DNA of 38,447 nucleotides from Planctomycetes bacterium UBA7888. Lineage in GTDB: Bacteria; Planctomycetota; UBA1135. How positions within the stretch are numbered: the stretch's first letter is position 1; the number at the start of each line of letters is the position of its first letter. The stretch lies in NCBI GenBank assembly GCA_002500505.1, contig DLRM01000017.1:28921-67367 (forward strand), in the 5' to 3' direction. Position numbers and translations under genes: made by a program. The notes below the pieces were generated by a model. The model saw only the letters and a program-made list of their open reading frames with translations, was not told the DNA's origin and searched no databases. This document shows positions 8,557 through 17,878 of this stretch, in pieces.

Positions 8557-9597
8557 TCAGCCCCTCTCCCGAATCAACGCCACCATTTCCAAAGTAGAGC
8601 GGCCGCGACGAATCTTAAAAATGGCCTCGCTTCCGGGGGCGACGGTTCCAACTCTAGCCCGAAGATGTGCCGCAGATCGAATTCGCATGCTATCCAGCTC
8701 CAGAACGATATCGCCCTTCTTCATTCCAGCAACGGCAGCGGGTGAATCCTCTACAAGTTTGGTAACAATGGCTCCGCCTGGAACTTCCATTCCTTGGTTG
8801 CGGGCATCTCCAAAATCTAAATCGCTCGTTGCCACTCCTAGCCAGCCACGGCGAACCTTGCCATGCTCAATCAAATCAGCCACAACCCTTCGCGCCATTC
8901 TCGAAGGCACGGCATAGGAAATTCCCTGCCAGGCGTCGCGCTGGAGCGAGCCACCAATTGCGGTATTCACTCCGACGACCTCGCCTCGCATGTTCAAAAG
9001 GGGCCCCCCCGATGAACCATGGTCAATAAAGGCATCGTGCTGAAGAAAGTCCTCGTAGGAATCCTTGGCCAAGCCTAGCTCGCGGTTCAAGCCCGACACA
9101 ACGCCCAGCGAGGTCGTGCCCGTCAGCCCGAGTGGGTTCCCAAGAGCCATCACCCAGCTTCCGGGCACCATTTTGTCGCTGGAACCCCACCGGAGTTGCC
9201 GGCGAGCCACTCCTTCAGGAATCCGCACCACAGCGATATCGGTCTGGGGGTCAGTCGCAACGGGATCGCCATAAAACTGGCGACCATCATGTAGAGTGAC
9301 ACGCATTCTCGAGCTCGAATCTCCAACAACATGGTTGTTCGTCACGACCAAGCCCCTCATGGCATCCAACACGAAGCCCGTTCCAGCTCCATGTTGCTCG
9401 CCATTACCAGCAGAACCCTCCTTCTGGTCAACCCGCAGAAATACGGTCGCCATCAAGGCATCCGAAGCGAGTCCTGCGGTCGCTTCAGACAGGCTTTCAA
9501 GAGCACTTGGCCCCTTTGGGAAGTGAGTTGTGGCTGGCCGAATCCAAAGAATAGCCGCAAGAAAAACGAACAAAAGGGTGGTGCGGGGAATGCTCAT
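8557..9597 (-). CDS. HtrA/DegP-type serine protease with one PDZ domain
   Basis: A 346-residue periplasmic protease. An N-terminal hydrophobic segment (residues 7-20) serves as a signal or membrane anchor. The trypsin-like domain holds the triad His89 (TNNHVVG), Asp120 (TDIAVV) and Ser196 (GSSGGPL; the usual motif is GNSGGPL). A single PDZ domain covers about 245-335, including GWLGV and the MKKGDIVLELDS strand. HtrA proteins degrade or refold damaged envelope proteins. One PDZ and the membrane anchor make it closer in layout to DegS/HhoB-like members than to DegP with two PDZ domains. It is transcribed alone, divergent from the Na+-NQR operon. Confidence 0.92.
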   Translation of the reverse strand: MSIPRTTLLFVFLAAILWIRPATTHFPKGPSALESLSEATAGLASDALMATVFLRVDQKEGSAGNGEQHGAGTGFVLDAMRGLVVTNNHVVGDSSSRMRVTLHDGRQFYGDPVATDPQTDIAVVRIPEGVARRQLRWGSSDKMVPGSWVMALGNPLGLTGTTSLGVVSGLNRELGLAKDSYEDFLQHDAFIDHGSSGGPLLNMRGEVVGVNTAIGGSLQRDAWQGISYAVPSRMARRVVADLIEHGKVRRGWLGVATSDLDFGDARNQGMEVPGGAIVTKLVEDSPAAVAGMKKGDIVLELDSMRIRSAAHLRARVGTVAPGSEAIFKIRRGRSTLEMVALIRERG

Positions 9598-9709
9598 GGG
9601 ATTTGCAACTCACAGGTTATCAAAGGGGGGTGGCGTGACTACAATCCAGCCCCAAAGTGACCCCAACACCTTCTGTGGGGGATGCTTAAATCACTCACCT
9701 CAGCCTCTG
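9598..9709. promoter_or_regulatory. Divergent promoter region between htrA-like gene and nqrA
   Basis: These 112 bases must carry the promoters of both the protease gene and the nqr operon. A small hairpin at 9661-9680 (CCCC, bulged A, ACA, loop CCTTC, TGT, GGGG) lies in what would be the nqrA leader. No Shine-Dalgarno-like sequence precedes the nqrA ATG, unlike the strong ones inside the operon. I cannot assign -35/-10 boxes with confidence. Confidence 0.3.
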
Positions 9710-11047
9710 ATGAGTCTCCACACCATCCGCAAGGGTTTCAACATCCCGCTCCACGGTGGCCTTGAGTCCACTGAGATTCGGGATGCCCCGTCGGTCCAAC
9801 AAGTCGCCGCCCTTCCCCAGGAAGCCCACGGCATCAAAGTCAAAATGCTCGTCCAAGAAGGCGATGCAGTCAAAGTTGGGACGCCCCTGTTTTGCGACAA
9901 ACGGGACCCTAATGTTCTCTTTACTTCACCCGGTGCCGGAACAGTTTCCGCCGTCAATCGAGGGTTTCGACGAATGGCTCTCTCAGTTGTCGTAGACCTA
10001 GATGGCGACGCTCACGAAAATTGGGGAACACTGACTTGGGATCATCCTGAAACGATTGCCAATAATTTACAACGATCAGGGCTTTGGACTTTACTGCGTC
10101 AACGCCCTTTCGACAAAGTTGCTGAAAGCACAGCCCATCCTTCTTCTCTTTTTGTCACTGCGACAGACACTCATCCCTTGGCTCCCCCACCGCTTGCTGT
10201 ATTGGCCGATCGAGAAGATAAGTTCAAATCAGGCTTAGAAGTCCTAAGCAGGCTTGCCCCGAAGACTTTCCTTTGCACAGGTAAAGGCGAAGATTGGGCG
10301 AACTTAATCACAGATGGCGTTGAGCATCATCAATTTTCAGGTGCTCATCCTGCGGGCAACGCAGGTGTTCACATCAACGCCCTCGACCCTGTTGGCCAAA
10401 ACAAGTTGGCTTGGAATATTGGCTATCAAGAGGTCACTGAAATCGGCCACCTTGTTCAAACTGGCCAGCTTCCTATGACTAGGGTAATCGCTGCTGTGGG
10501 CCCAGCCATGAACCAGCCCGCACTAATCCGTGTGCGGCGCGGGACTTCGACCACCAAGCTCATTCAAGCACACAACATTACGGAAAAGGTCCGCGTCCTG
10601 TCCGGTTCCGCTCTTTCCGGTGATTTGGCTAACCCCGATTCCCCCACTGGGTTTTTGGGTTCCCGTGCCAATCAAATGTGTGTTTTGAGCGACGCTCCCG
10701 AAAAAGAATTTATTGGATGGGCCAATCCAATCGGAACTCGCCACACTTTTACCCACACAGCGCTGGGGAAATTCTTCCGAAAAGAACATAAGTACGACAC
10801 CGACTTAAACGGCAGTCATCGCGCCATCGTCCCGCTGGGCTCTTGGGAAGAAGTAATGCCCATGGACATCATGCCTACTCAACTCATCAAAGCCCTTGCG
10901 GCCGGTGATTTGGAGATGTGCGAGAAGCTGGGTGTCCTGGAAGTTACAGAAGAAGACTTAGCTCTCTGCGAATACTTGGACCAATCCAAAACGGCAATCA
11001 CTTCGCTGTTGCGTGCCATGTTGACCCAAATCGAAAAGGAGGGCTGA
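9710..11047 (+). CDS. nqrA: Na+-translocating NADH:quinone reductase subunit A
   Basis: A 445-residue NqrA, the peripheral cytoplasmic subunit of Na+-NQR, which couples NADH oxidation by ubiquinone to sodium export. I chose the ATG at 9710 because the family begins with a short lead into KGFNIPLHGG; the frame is open 60 codons further upstream but that part would overlap the htrA-like gene's start. The lipoyl-like N-terminal domain (VKMLVQEGDAVKVGTPLF) and the conserved GTRHTFTHTALGKFF region near 345 are present. First gene of a tight seven-gene operon; nqrB begins one base after its stop with AAGGAGG ahead of it. Confidence 0.96.
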   Translation: MSLHTIRKGFNIPLHGGLESTEIRDAPSVQQVAALPQEAHGIKVKMLVQEGDAVKVGTPLFCDKRDPNVLFTSPGAGTVSAVNRGFRRMALSVVVDLDGDAHENWGTLTWDHPETIANNLQRSGLWTLLRQRPFDKVAESTAHPSSLFVTATDTHPLAPPPLAVLADREDKFKSGLEVLSRLAPKTFLCTGKGEDWANLITDGVEHHQFSGAHPAGNAGVHINALDPVGQNKLAWNIGYQEVTEIGHLVQTGQLPMTRVIAAVGPAMNQPALIRVRRGTSTTKLIQAHNITEKVRVLSGSALSGDLANPDSPTGFLGSRANQMCVLSDAPEKEFIGWANPIGTRHTFTHTALGKFFRKEHKYDTDLNGSHRAIVPLGSWEEVMPMDIMPTQLIKALAAGDLEMCEKLGVLEVTEEDLALCEYLDQSKTAITSLLRAMLTQIEKEG

Positions 11048-11048
11048 A

Positions 11049-12212
11049 ATGTTACGCGCCATGTTCGACAAGATCGCCCCGTTCTTTGAAAAGGGTGGCA
11101 AGTTCGAAAAGTTCTACCCACTTTTTGAAGCTGGCGAATCTTTTCTCTACACCCCGGCCAAGGCTACACAAACCGGCCCTCATGTTCGTGACGGACTCGA
11201 CCTGAAACGAGCCATGATGACGGTTGTGATTGCACTCGTCCCTGCGACCTTGTGGTCTTTTTACAACGCAGGTTTCCAAGCACAGATTGCTGCAGGTACC
11301 GCCCCGGATTCCGTCGAGTGCCTTGCGGCCACGCTTCAAGGTTTACTCATCTTCCTCCCGATTTACATCGTGACTATGGCCGCCGGTGGCCTGATTGAAA
11401 CGGTTTTCGCCCTAGTTCGAAAGCATGAAATCAACGAAGGCTTCTTGGTCACCTCTCTGTTGTTCCCGCTTATTGTCCCCCCCAGTATCCCCCTCTGGCA
11501 AGTGGCCCTTGGGATTGGATTTGGAACGCTGATTGGGAAAGAAATCTTTGGGGGAACGGGGATGAACATTCTGAACCCTGCTCTGACCGGCCGCGCCTTC
11601 CTGTTCTTTGCTTACCCTGGCCAAATCTCGGGCGACGAAGTTTGGATTGCGGGCAAAGACCAATGGGTAGATGGCTTTTCTGGCGCCACTCCACTTGCTG
11701 AGTTTTACAACGATGGCGCCGGTGCCCTAGCAAATTTGGACTGGATGGACGCCTTCCTGGGCCGCATCCCTGGCTCCATGGGCGAAGTGAGCGCCCTGGC
11801 CTGCCTGATTGGTGCTGCGATTCTCATCTTCTCGAAAGTCGGTTCCTGGCGAATCATGGCAGGCTCCCTTTTAGGTCTTGTCGGAATGAGCCTTCTACTC
11901 AACGCATTCTCCCCTACCCCTGAGCATTACATGGCTATCCCATGGCACTGGCACTTTGTGGTGGGCGGGTTCGCTTTCGGCGCGATCTTTATGGCAACCG
12001 ACCCTGTCTCTGCTTCCCAAACGAATCGTGGCAAGTGGATTTACGGAATATTCATTGGCCTTTTGTGCGTGCTAGTGAGGGTGCTTAATCCTGCCTACCC
12101 AGAAGGCATGATGCTCGCCATTTTGTTCATGAACATTTTCGCCCCCGTTATTGACTACTACGTTGTCAAGGCCAACATCAAACAAAGGGAGGCCCGCTGT
12201 GGAGTTCAGTAA
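11049..12212 (+). CDS. nqrB: Na+-translocating NADH:quinone reductase subunit B
   Basis: A 387-residue integral membrane subunit with about ten hydrophobic helices. The covalent FMN site is visible as SGAT at residues 211-214, with Thr214 the residue that ApbE-type transferases modify. NqrB passes electrons between the FMN of NqrC and the bound flavin and forms part of the sodium path. A strong AAGGAGG lies ten bases before the ATG. Its last 14 bases overlap the start of nqrC, indicating translational coupling. Confidence 0.97.
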   Translation: MLRAMFDKIAPFFEKGGKFEKFYPLFEAGESFLYTPAKATQTGPHVRDGLDLKRAMMTVVIALVPATLWSFYNAGFQAQIAAGTAPDSVECLAATLQGLLIFLPIYIVTMAAGGLIETVFALVRKHEINEGFLVTSLLFPLIVPPSIPLWQVALGIGFGTLIGKEIFGGTGMNILNPALTGRAFLFFAYPGQISGDEVWIAGKDQWVDGFSGATPLAEFYNDGAGALANLDWMDAFLGRIPGSMGEVSALACLIGAAILIFSKVGSWRIMAGSLLGLVGMSLLLNAFSPTPEHYMAIPWHWHFVVGGFAFGAIFMATDPVSASQTNRGKWIYGIFIGLLCVLVRVLNPAYPEGMMLAILFMNIFAPVIDYYVVKANIKQREARCGVQ

Positions 12213-12954
12213 CAAGTACACTGCTGGTTTCGCCCTTGTGGTTTGCCTGATTTGTTCGCTGGTTGTTTCCAGTTTTGCTGTTGGATTAAAAGATCGACAA
12301 ATCGAAAACAAGCGACTCGACAAGAAGCGCAACATCCTCGTTGTCGCCGGACTTACTGAAAACTCTTCTGCTTCGCGTGAAGAAGTAGCCAAGCTTTTTG
12401 GCGAAATCAAAACATTCCAAGTGGATCGCACAAGTGGTGCCCTCAAGGGAGAAATTGAATTTGGAACTTATGATGTCGTGAAGTCGGCAAGAGATCCTGC
12501 TCAATCTGAATCAGGGCTTTCTAACCTTGCGCGGGTTTCAAGCCTTCCGAATACCCTTGAGGTTTACCAAGTCACTGCCGATGGCGAGGAGTGCTGGATT
12601 CTTCCCATCTGGGGGAATGGGCTCTGGTCCACTCTTTATGGCTATATTTCCCTGGAAACGGATTTGAACACTGTAAAGAGCATCACTTTCTATCAGCATG
12701 GCGAAACGGCTGGGCTTGGTGGCGAAGTGGACAACCCGAAGTGGAAGGCTCTCTGGAATGGCAAGCTTGTCGACATTCGAGCTGAAAGCCCTGCTCTCAC
12801 TGTAGTCAAGAAAGGCCAAGTGAAAGACGCTTCCCATGAAGTGGATGGGCTTTCCGGCGCAACCATCACAAGTCGAGCGGTCGGGCACATGATTGATCTT
12901 TGGTTTGGCAACCAAGGTTACGGCCCCTTCATCTCTGCGCAGAGGGGGAATTAA
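12199..12954 (+). CDS. nqrC: Na+-translocating NADH:quinone reductase subunit C
   Basis: A 251-residue subunit with one N-terminal membrane helix (about residues 8-30) and a periplasmic FMN-binding domain. The flavinylation motif SGAT is at residues 219-222, with Thr222 as FMN acceptor. I chose the GTG at 12199, seven bases after AAAGGGAGG; a longer ATG form from 12151 would run far into nqrB and put 16 extra residues before the membrane helix. Overlap with nqrB is 14 bases and nqrD follows two bases after the stop. Confidence 0.95.
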   Translation: MEFSNKYTAGFALVVCLICSLVVSSFAVGLKDRQIENKRLDKKRNILVVAGLTENSSASREEVAKLFGEIKTFQVDRTSGALKGEIEFGTYDVVKSARDPAQSESGLSNLARVSSLPNTLEVYQVTADGEECWILPIWGNGLWSTLYGYISLETDLNTVKSITFYQHGETAGLGGEVDNPKWKALWNGKLVDIRAESPALTVVKKGQVKDASHEVDGLSGATITSRAVGHMIDLWFGNQGYGPFISAQRGN

Positions 12955-12956
12955 TA

Positions 12957-13580
12957 ATGGACAGGAAAACAAAAAAAATCCTGGTGGACCCTCTCCACAT
13001 TGACAATCCCCTCACACTTCAAGTGCTGGGCATTTGTTCTGCGCTGGCGGTTACGACCAAGTTAGAAACCTCGTTAGTCATGTCTGCCGCGCTGACTTTT
13101 GTCTTGGTTGGCTCTAACATGGCGATTTCTTCCATCCGGAATAAGATCCCTGGAAGTGTCAGGATTATTGTCCAGCTAGCAATTATCGCATCCTTGGTAA
13201 TGGTTGCGGATCAAATCATGCGAGCATTCGTCTATGATATTTCGAAGCAATTATCGGTCTATGTGGGACTCATCATCACGAATTGCATCGTGATGGGCCG
13301 CGCAGAAGCCTTTGCGATGGCAAACCCAATTGGGAAGTCTGCCCTCGATGGCCTTGGAAACGCTCTGGGTTACTCCATAATATTAATCATTGTCGGATTC
13401 TTCCGCGAGCTGCTTGGTTCTGGAACCTTGCTCGGGGTCGAAATCCTGAAAACCGTAAACAACGGTGGATGGTACCAACCCAATGGACTAATGGTCCTTG
13501 CACCAGGTGCCTTTTTCTTGATTGGACTCATCATTTGGGTTCAACGAACGGTAAGCCCTCAACTGAACGAGGAGGAGTAA
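12957..13580 (+). CDS. nqrD: Na+-translocating NADH:quinone reductase subunit D
   Basis: A 207-residue membrane subunit with about six helices. Cys27 (LGICSAL) and Cys110 (ITNCIVMG) are the two cysteines that, with the pair in NqrE, hold the intramembrane iron-sulfur centre. I chose the ATG at 12957, with GAGGGGG nine bases before it and two bases after the nqrC stop; an upstream start at 12900 would overlap nqrC without support. Followed four bases later by nqrE. Confidence 0.96.
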   Translation: MDRKTKKILVDPLHIDNPLTLQVLGICSALAVTTKLETSLVMSAALTFVLVGSNMAISSIRNKIPGSVRIIVQLAIIASLVMVADQIMRAFVYDISKQLSVYVGLIITNCIVMGRAEAFAMANPIGKSALDGLGNALGYSIILIIVGFFRELLGSGTLLGVEILKTVNNGGWYQPNGLMVLAPGAFFLIGLIIWVQRTVSPQLNEEE

Positions 13581-13584
13581 GAGA

Positions 13585-14196
13585 ATGGAACTCTTCAACA
13601 TCTTCCTCAAATCTATGTTCGTCGAGAACATGGCGCTTGCCTTCTTCTTAGGCATGTGCTCCTTCTTGGCAGTTTCCAAAAAGGTGGAAACAGCGATGGG
13701 GCTTGGTTTGGCTGTGACCTTTGTTTTGCTCGTCACTGTTCCACTTAACAACATCATTTATACCTATTTTCTCAAAGAAGGAGCCCTTTCTTGGATTAGC
13801 CCAGACTTCGCAAACGAAGACTTCTCCTTCTTGGGATTCATTGCGTACATTGCCACGATTGCCGCCATGGTGCAGATTGTGGAAATGACTGTGGACAAGT
13901 TTGCACCCAAGCTTTATTCCGCTCTCGGAGTCTTCCTTCCTTTAATCGCTGTGAACTGCGCCATTCTGGGTGCTTCCTTGTTCATGGTTCAACGCGAATA
14001 CAACCTCGCGGAAAGCACCGTTTACGGAATCGGATCTGGCTTAGGGTGGTGGATGGCTATTGTCGCCCTTGCCGCCGTACGCGAGAAGATGAAGTACTCG
14101 AATGTCCCCCCCGCTTTGCGCGGCTTGGGAATCACCTTCATGATTACCGGCCTGATGGCCATGGGCTTCATGCTGTTTAGCGGCATCCAGTTGTAG
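13585..14196 (+). CDS. nqrE: Na+-translocating NADH:quinone reductase subunit E
   Basis: A 203-residue membrane subunit homologous to NqrD in inverted orientation. Cys25 (LGMCSFL) and Cys125 (VNCAILG) complete the iron-sulfur ligand set shared with NqrD. A strong GAGGAGG precedes the start. About six membrane helices are visible and length matches the family. The next gene, nqrF, begins nine bases after the stop. Confidence 0.97.
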   Translation: MELFNIFLKSMFVENMALAFFLGMCSFLAVSKKVETAMGLGLAVTFVLLVTVPLNNIIYTYFLKEGALSWISPDFANEDFSFLGFIAYIATIAAMVQIVEMTVDKFAPKLYSALGVFLPLIAVNCAILGASLFMVQREYNLAESTVYGIGSGLGWWMAIVALAAVREKMKYSNVPPALRGLGITFMITGLMAMGFMLFSGIQL

Positions 14197-14205
14197 AAAA
14201 AGACA

Positions 14206-15447
14206 ATGGATTACTCAACAATCATTGGCCTCGGCATCCTCATGTTCTCAATCGTTGTCATGGCGATGATTGCGCTTTTGTTGTTGGCAAAGAGCAAGCT
14301 CGTCCAATCGGGCCCCGTATGCATCACTGTCAACGAAGAAGAGGACAAAGCAATGACCTGTTCCGCTGGGGACACCCTCTTGGGCACTCTCTCCGGACAA
14401 AAGCTCTTCATTCCTTCAGCATGTGGTGGTGGAGGAACTTGTGGCCAATGTCGCGTCCAAGTTCACGATGGAGGTGGCGACCTTCTCCCTACCGAAAAAG
14501 GTCATATCAGTCGTGGTGACGCCAAAGAAAATTGGCGGCTGGCTTGCCAGGTAAAAGTCAAAGAAGATATGGCGATCGAAGTGGAGCCAGAAATATTTTC
14601 AGTGAAGAAGTGGGAGTGCGACGTAATCTCCAACAACAACGTTGCGACATTCATCAAAGAGTTTATTGTGCAACTCCCTGAAGGTGAAAGCATTGACTAT
14701 AAGTCGGGTGGCTACATTCAAATTGAAGTCCCCGAGCACGATGTAAAGTACGCTGACTACGTCATTCAAAGCGAATACCGGGAAGACTGGGACAAGTTTG
14801 ACATGTGGCGCTATCACTCCATCACCGACGAGCCTTGCGAACGCGCCTACTCCATGGCTAGTTACCCGGCCGAAGGGAACCGCGTTATGTTGAATGTTCG
14901 AATTGCCTCACCTCCACCCCGCGGCCCAGAGGGCATCCCGCCGGGCAAAGGCTCTTCCTACATCTTCGCTCAGAAACCAGGCGACAAAGTCGTTATCTCT
15001 GGACCCTACGGCGAATTCTTCCTCAAAGAGAATGACCGCGAAATGATTTTTATTGGCGGCGGTGCTGGGATGGCACCAATGCGATCGCACTTAATGCACC
15101 TTTTCCGCACTAAGGAGGAGAGTAAACGGAAGGTCAGCTTCTGGTACGGCGCTCGCTCTCTACGGGAAGCCTTCTACATCGAGGACTTCGATGGCATCGC
15201 TCGGGATTTCGAGAACTTTGACTGGCACTTGGCCTTGGATAACCCTCTCCCTGAAGACAACTGGGAAGGCCCTACTGGTTTCATCCATCAGGTGCTCCTG
15301 GAGAAATATTTGAAAGACCACCCGGCTCCTGAGGATTGTCAGTACTACATGTGTGGCCCTCCGATGATGAACAAAGCGGTCATCGACATGCTCGTTGACT
15401 TAGGTGTAGAGCGCGAAGATATCTTCTTGGACGACTTCGGAGGTTAA
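14206..15447 (+). CDS. nqrF: Na+-translocating NADH:quinone reductase subunit F
   Basis: The 413-residue NADH-oxidising subunit. One N-terminal membrane helix (7-28) is followed by a 2Fe-2S ferredoxin domain with ligands Cys73, Cys79, Cys82 and Cys114, then an FAD domain with RAYSMASYP and an NADH domain with IGGGAGMAPMRSH and the closing YYMCGPPMMNKAV. It takes electrons from NADH and passes them through FAD and 2Fe-2S into the membrane subunits. It ends one base into the apbE start (TAATG). Confidence 0.97.
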   Translation: MDYSTIIGLGILMFSIVVMAMIALLLLAKSKLVQSGPVCITVNEEEDKAMTCSAGDTLLGTLSGQKLFIPSACGGGGTCGQCRVQVHDGGGDLLPTEKGHISRGDAKENWRLACQVKVKEDMAIEVEPEIFSVKKWECDVISNNNVATFIKEFIVQLPEGESIDYKSGGYIQIEVPEHDVKYADYVIQSEYREDWDKFDMWRYHSITDEPCERAYSMASYPAEGNRVMLNVRIASPPPRGPEGIPPGKGSSYIFAQKPGDKVVISGPYGEFFLKENDREMIFIGGGAGMAPMRSHLMHLFRTKEESKRKVSFWYGARSLREAFYIEDFDGIARDFENFDWHLALDNPLPEDNWEGPTGFIHQVLLEKYLKDHPAPEDCQYYMCGPPMMNKAVIDMLVDLGVEREDIFLDDFGG

Positions 15448-16499
15448 TGCACCCTTCTCTCTCTCCATGGATTCAAACAGGTGGCTATGTGACCGCCTGT
15501 TTGCTTTTCCTTTCCTGCGGAAGATCAGGTTCCCTCCCCAGCCAAGATATTCAACTTACTGGGAGCACGATGGGTACAGTGTGGCACGCGAAGCTTCCTG
15601 CTGGGCCAAAGGCCGTGGGATCTGAATGGAAACCGTTCCAGGCCGCTACCGAGCATGCTCTGGCTGAAGTGGATGGACTCATGTCCACGTACAAACCAGC
15701 CTCTGACCTTTCCATCTTCAACCGAGCGCCCGCAGAGCGTTGGGTTCCCGTTTCGCCGCTCACCCTAAAGGTGACTCTTCAGGCCCTTGCCTGGGCGGAA
15801 AAAACAGAGGGTGCCTTCGACCCCACGGTCATGCCTTTAGTCAATGCCTGGTCCTTTGGTCCGACTGATCGGAGAACCGACGCACCCACGGAAAAGCAAC
15901 TTCGCCAAATCCAAAAGCTCGTGGGATACCAGCACATCCAGGTTCGAGAATCTCCTCCTGCCCTCAAAAAAAATCTAGGCGGCGTGGAATTGGATTTTTC
16001 CGCCATTGCAAAGGGATTTGGAGTGGATTTTGCCTCTGCCGCCCTAGTGAAGGCCGGCGCTGAGGCTTTTATGCTGGAAGTTGGTGGCGAGCTGGTTGTT
16101 CAGGGGCAGAAGCCTAATCGCACTCCATGGAAAATTGAAATTGAGCAACCCAATGATGACGCCAGCTTTGGAAGCTCTTCCCAAATCAGGGTCGAGCTTG
16201 CTTCTGGCCAAGCCATGGCAACCTCCGGGGACTATCGGAATTATCGAGTCGTTGATGGGAAACGAATCTCCCACACCATTGACCCTCGCAGCGGCCGCCC
16301 TATTGAACACAACCTAGCCTCCGTGAGTATTCTCGCGCAAGACTGCACGACTGCCGATGCTCTGGCAACAGCGGTCATGGTGCTCGGCCCTGAAAAAGGT
16401 ATGGAGCTCATCGAATCTCTCTCAGGCGTTGCATGCCTCCTCATCCTTCGGGTCGAGGAAGGCTTTGAAAAGAAGCCCTCCTCCAACTGGCCTTCGTAA
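15447..16499 (+). CDS. apbE: FAD:protein FMN transferase
   Basis: A 350-residue ApbE, which cleaves FAD and attaches FMN to Thr in SGAT motifs; NqrB and NqrC here carry that motif. It begins with a lipoprotein-like signal ending in FLSC (Cys24), so it is likely anchored on the periplasmic side where NqrB/NqrC are modified. Family motifs are visible: GSTMGTVWH near 34, ELDFSAIAKGFGVD near 182, and ATSGDYRNY with ISHTIDPRSGRP near 255-290. Overlap by one base with nqrF makes it the last gene of the operon. It converges on a lipoprotein gene 41 bases away; no clear terminator separates them. Confidence 0.96.
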   Translation: MHPSLSPWIQTGGYVTACLLFLSCGRSGSLPSQDIQLTGSTMGTVWHAKLPAGPKAVGSEWKPFQAATEHALAEVDGLMSTYKPASDLSIFNRAPAERWVPVSPLTLKVTLQALAWAEKTEGAFDPTVMPLVNAWSFGPTDRRTDAPTEKQLRQIQKLVGYQHIQVRESPPALKKNLGGVELDFSAIAKGFGVDFASAALVKAGAEAFMLEVGGELVVQGQKPNRTPWKIEIEQPNDDASFGSSSQIRVELASGQAMATSGDYRNYRVVDGKRISHTIDPRSGRPIEHNLASVSILAQDCTTADALATAVMVLGPEKGMELIESLSGVACLLILRVEEGFEKKPSSNWPS

Positions 16500-16540
16500 T
16501 TCGAACCTGGCCGTCGGAGGAGGGTTAAAGGGCAAGAGCC

Positions 16541-16945
16541 CTAGCGGGAAACTTGACCGGGATAGCCTCTAACCTGCACGCTCTCCGTTTTCCACAAAAA
16601 GAAGTTCATCACTTTCTTGCGGAAAAGAGGAAAGCCCAGGACATCAGCTTGCGAGCGGCTTAGAACATCAGCCACTGCTGCATTTTCAACCGACTCGCTC
16701 CCACCTAGAAGAGATGCGAATCCAAAAGCAGTATTGCCACCACCATAGGCGAAGTCTGAAGGGCCAATCTTAAAAATCCCAAGGATGGTTGTCTGGCTTG
16801 CTTCCCCGTATCGGACGCTGGGGGAATAATCAACAGTCATGACCAAGGAATTGGCATCGACTGGAAAGGTACGGCTCGTCTCATAACCGGCATGAGTCGT
16901 TGCACAAGAAGCCAGAAGGAGAGGGAAGAAGAAGAACTTATTCAT
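16541..16945 (-). CDS. Small predicted lipoprotein of unknown function
   Basis: A 134-residue protein with a clear lipoprotein signal: MNKFFFFPLLLASC, so Cys14 would be lipidated and the mature part held in the periplasm or outer membrane. The middle contains a Gly-rich stretch (DFAYGGGNTAFGFASLLGG) and the end a strand-rich segment closing with VQVRGYPGQV. I do not recognise the family. It is the last gene of the leftward group and follows the outer-membrane-type gene by 36 bases, so the two may be co-expressed. Confidence 0.65.
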   Translation of the reverse strand: MNKFFFFPLLLASCATTHAGYETSRTFPVDANSLVMTVDYSPSVRYGEASQTTILGIFKIGPSDFAYGGGNTAFGFASLLGGSESVENAAVADVLSRSQADVLGFPLFRKKVMNFFLWKTESVQVRGYPGQVSR

Positions 16946-16981
16946 TCTGTGTGCGTTAAAATTGCCCTAGATGTCCGCTCG

Positions 16982-17869
16982 CTAAAAACGTACTGCAAGA
17001 CCAAACTCTACAGTTTGGCTTCCGAAAGAGTCCCAGGTGCTGGGATCGCCATGGAAATCATCCAATCCACCTAAGATTTGGTAATCAAATCCATCGAGCA
17101 AGTTCACGAAAAGGAAGTGGCCGCGAATTTCAAAGGAAACATCTTCACTATCGCCAAGAGGAGTAGAGAGACCTGCGCCAGCGGCGAGGCGAAGTCGAAA
17201 ATCCCCTGTATCCAGAAAGTCTTCGGTGTTGATTGCAATGTTGTCTGTAATATTCAGGCGTAAATCCAAAAAGGGGCGTGATGTGGATGTTGCCGAGCCA
17301 AAGTAGGAGCGGTAATAGATGTCTGGGTTGGCCAAGGAAATTCCTAAATCAATGGGACCATCCAAAATCTGGATTCCCAACTGGCCTGCAAGCCCCCACT
17401 CCGAATCACCCAAGTCCGAGAATTGGCCAACTTCAAAATCTGCAGAAGCCGAAAGGCCTAAATCGTCGAGATTCAGAGTGAAATCTCCACTGGAATAGCC
17501 CGCCAGGCGCCAAGAGCTGGAGGTTGAGGGACCTGTAAGGGAGAGTTCTGGGTTGAGATTGGAGGGCATCTGGCTGAAATCCCAGCCGGAAGAGCTGGGA
17601 TCTGAAGCGGGGTCATCTTGAGAGGCCTCTTCGGAAGAGCCGCCCCATGGATCATCCTGAGCTGGGGAAGACTCAGGGGCTTCCGTTTCGGAGGCCGAAG
17701 AGTCCACCCATGGGTCATTAGCGCTATTGCCCCAGCGAGAACCAGATTCAGGAGAAGACGAAGCGCTTGGCGCATCTCCAGACCAGCCTTGGGCGGAAAG
17801 TGATGAGCAGAAGAAAAGGGCAGCGGAAGCAGCGACTAAGGTGGGGATTTGAAGTTTTCCGTTTTTCAT
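16982..17869 (-). CDS. Exported protein with Ser/Asp-rich linker and beta-barrel-like C-terminus
   Basis: A 295-residue protein. Signal peptide MKNGKLQIPTLVAASAAL..., cleaved after LSAQ near residue 25. Residues about 26-100 are low-complexity, rich in Ser, Asp, Glu and Pro, with repeated Trp-containing units (GWSGD, RWGNSANDPW, DDPWGGSS, SGWDFS). The rest (about 115-295) looks like alternating beta strands and ends in FGLAVRF, the terminal aromatic of outer-membrane barrels; eight strands would fit. I chose the ATG at 17869: the in-frame TTG at 17905 coincides with a probable -35 box and would place the promoter inside the gene. The function is unknown; OmpA-type small barrels are the nearest structural comparison. 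Confidence 0.68.
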   Translation of the reverse strand: MKNGKLQIPTLVAASAALFFCSSLSAQGWSGDAPSASSSPESGSRWGNSANDPWVDSSASETEAPESSPAQDDPWGGSSEEASQDDPASDPSSSGWDFSQMPSNLNPELSLTGPSTSSSWRLAGYSSGDFTLNLDDLGLSASADFEVGQFSDLGDSEWGLAGQLGIQILDGPIDLGISLANPDIYYRSYFGSATSTSRPFLDLRLNITDNIAINTEDFLDTGDFRLRLAAGAGLSTPLGDSEDVSFEIRGHFLFVNLLDGFDYQILGGLDDFHGDPSTWDSFGSQTVEFGLAVRF

Positions 17870-17878
17870 GCGAGCGAA

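Noticed and set aside
9530..9709. 60-codon N-terminal extension of nqrA
   Set aside because: It would run into the start of the divergent htrA-like gene and has no homology to NqrA; the family starts at the ATG at 9710.
16529..16542. Small hairpin AGGGC-AAGA-GCCCT between apbE and the convergent lipoprotein gene
   Set aside because: Only five base pairs and no T-run on either strand, so not called as a terminator.
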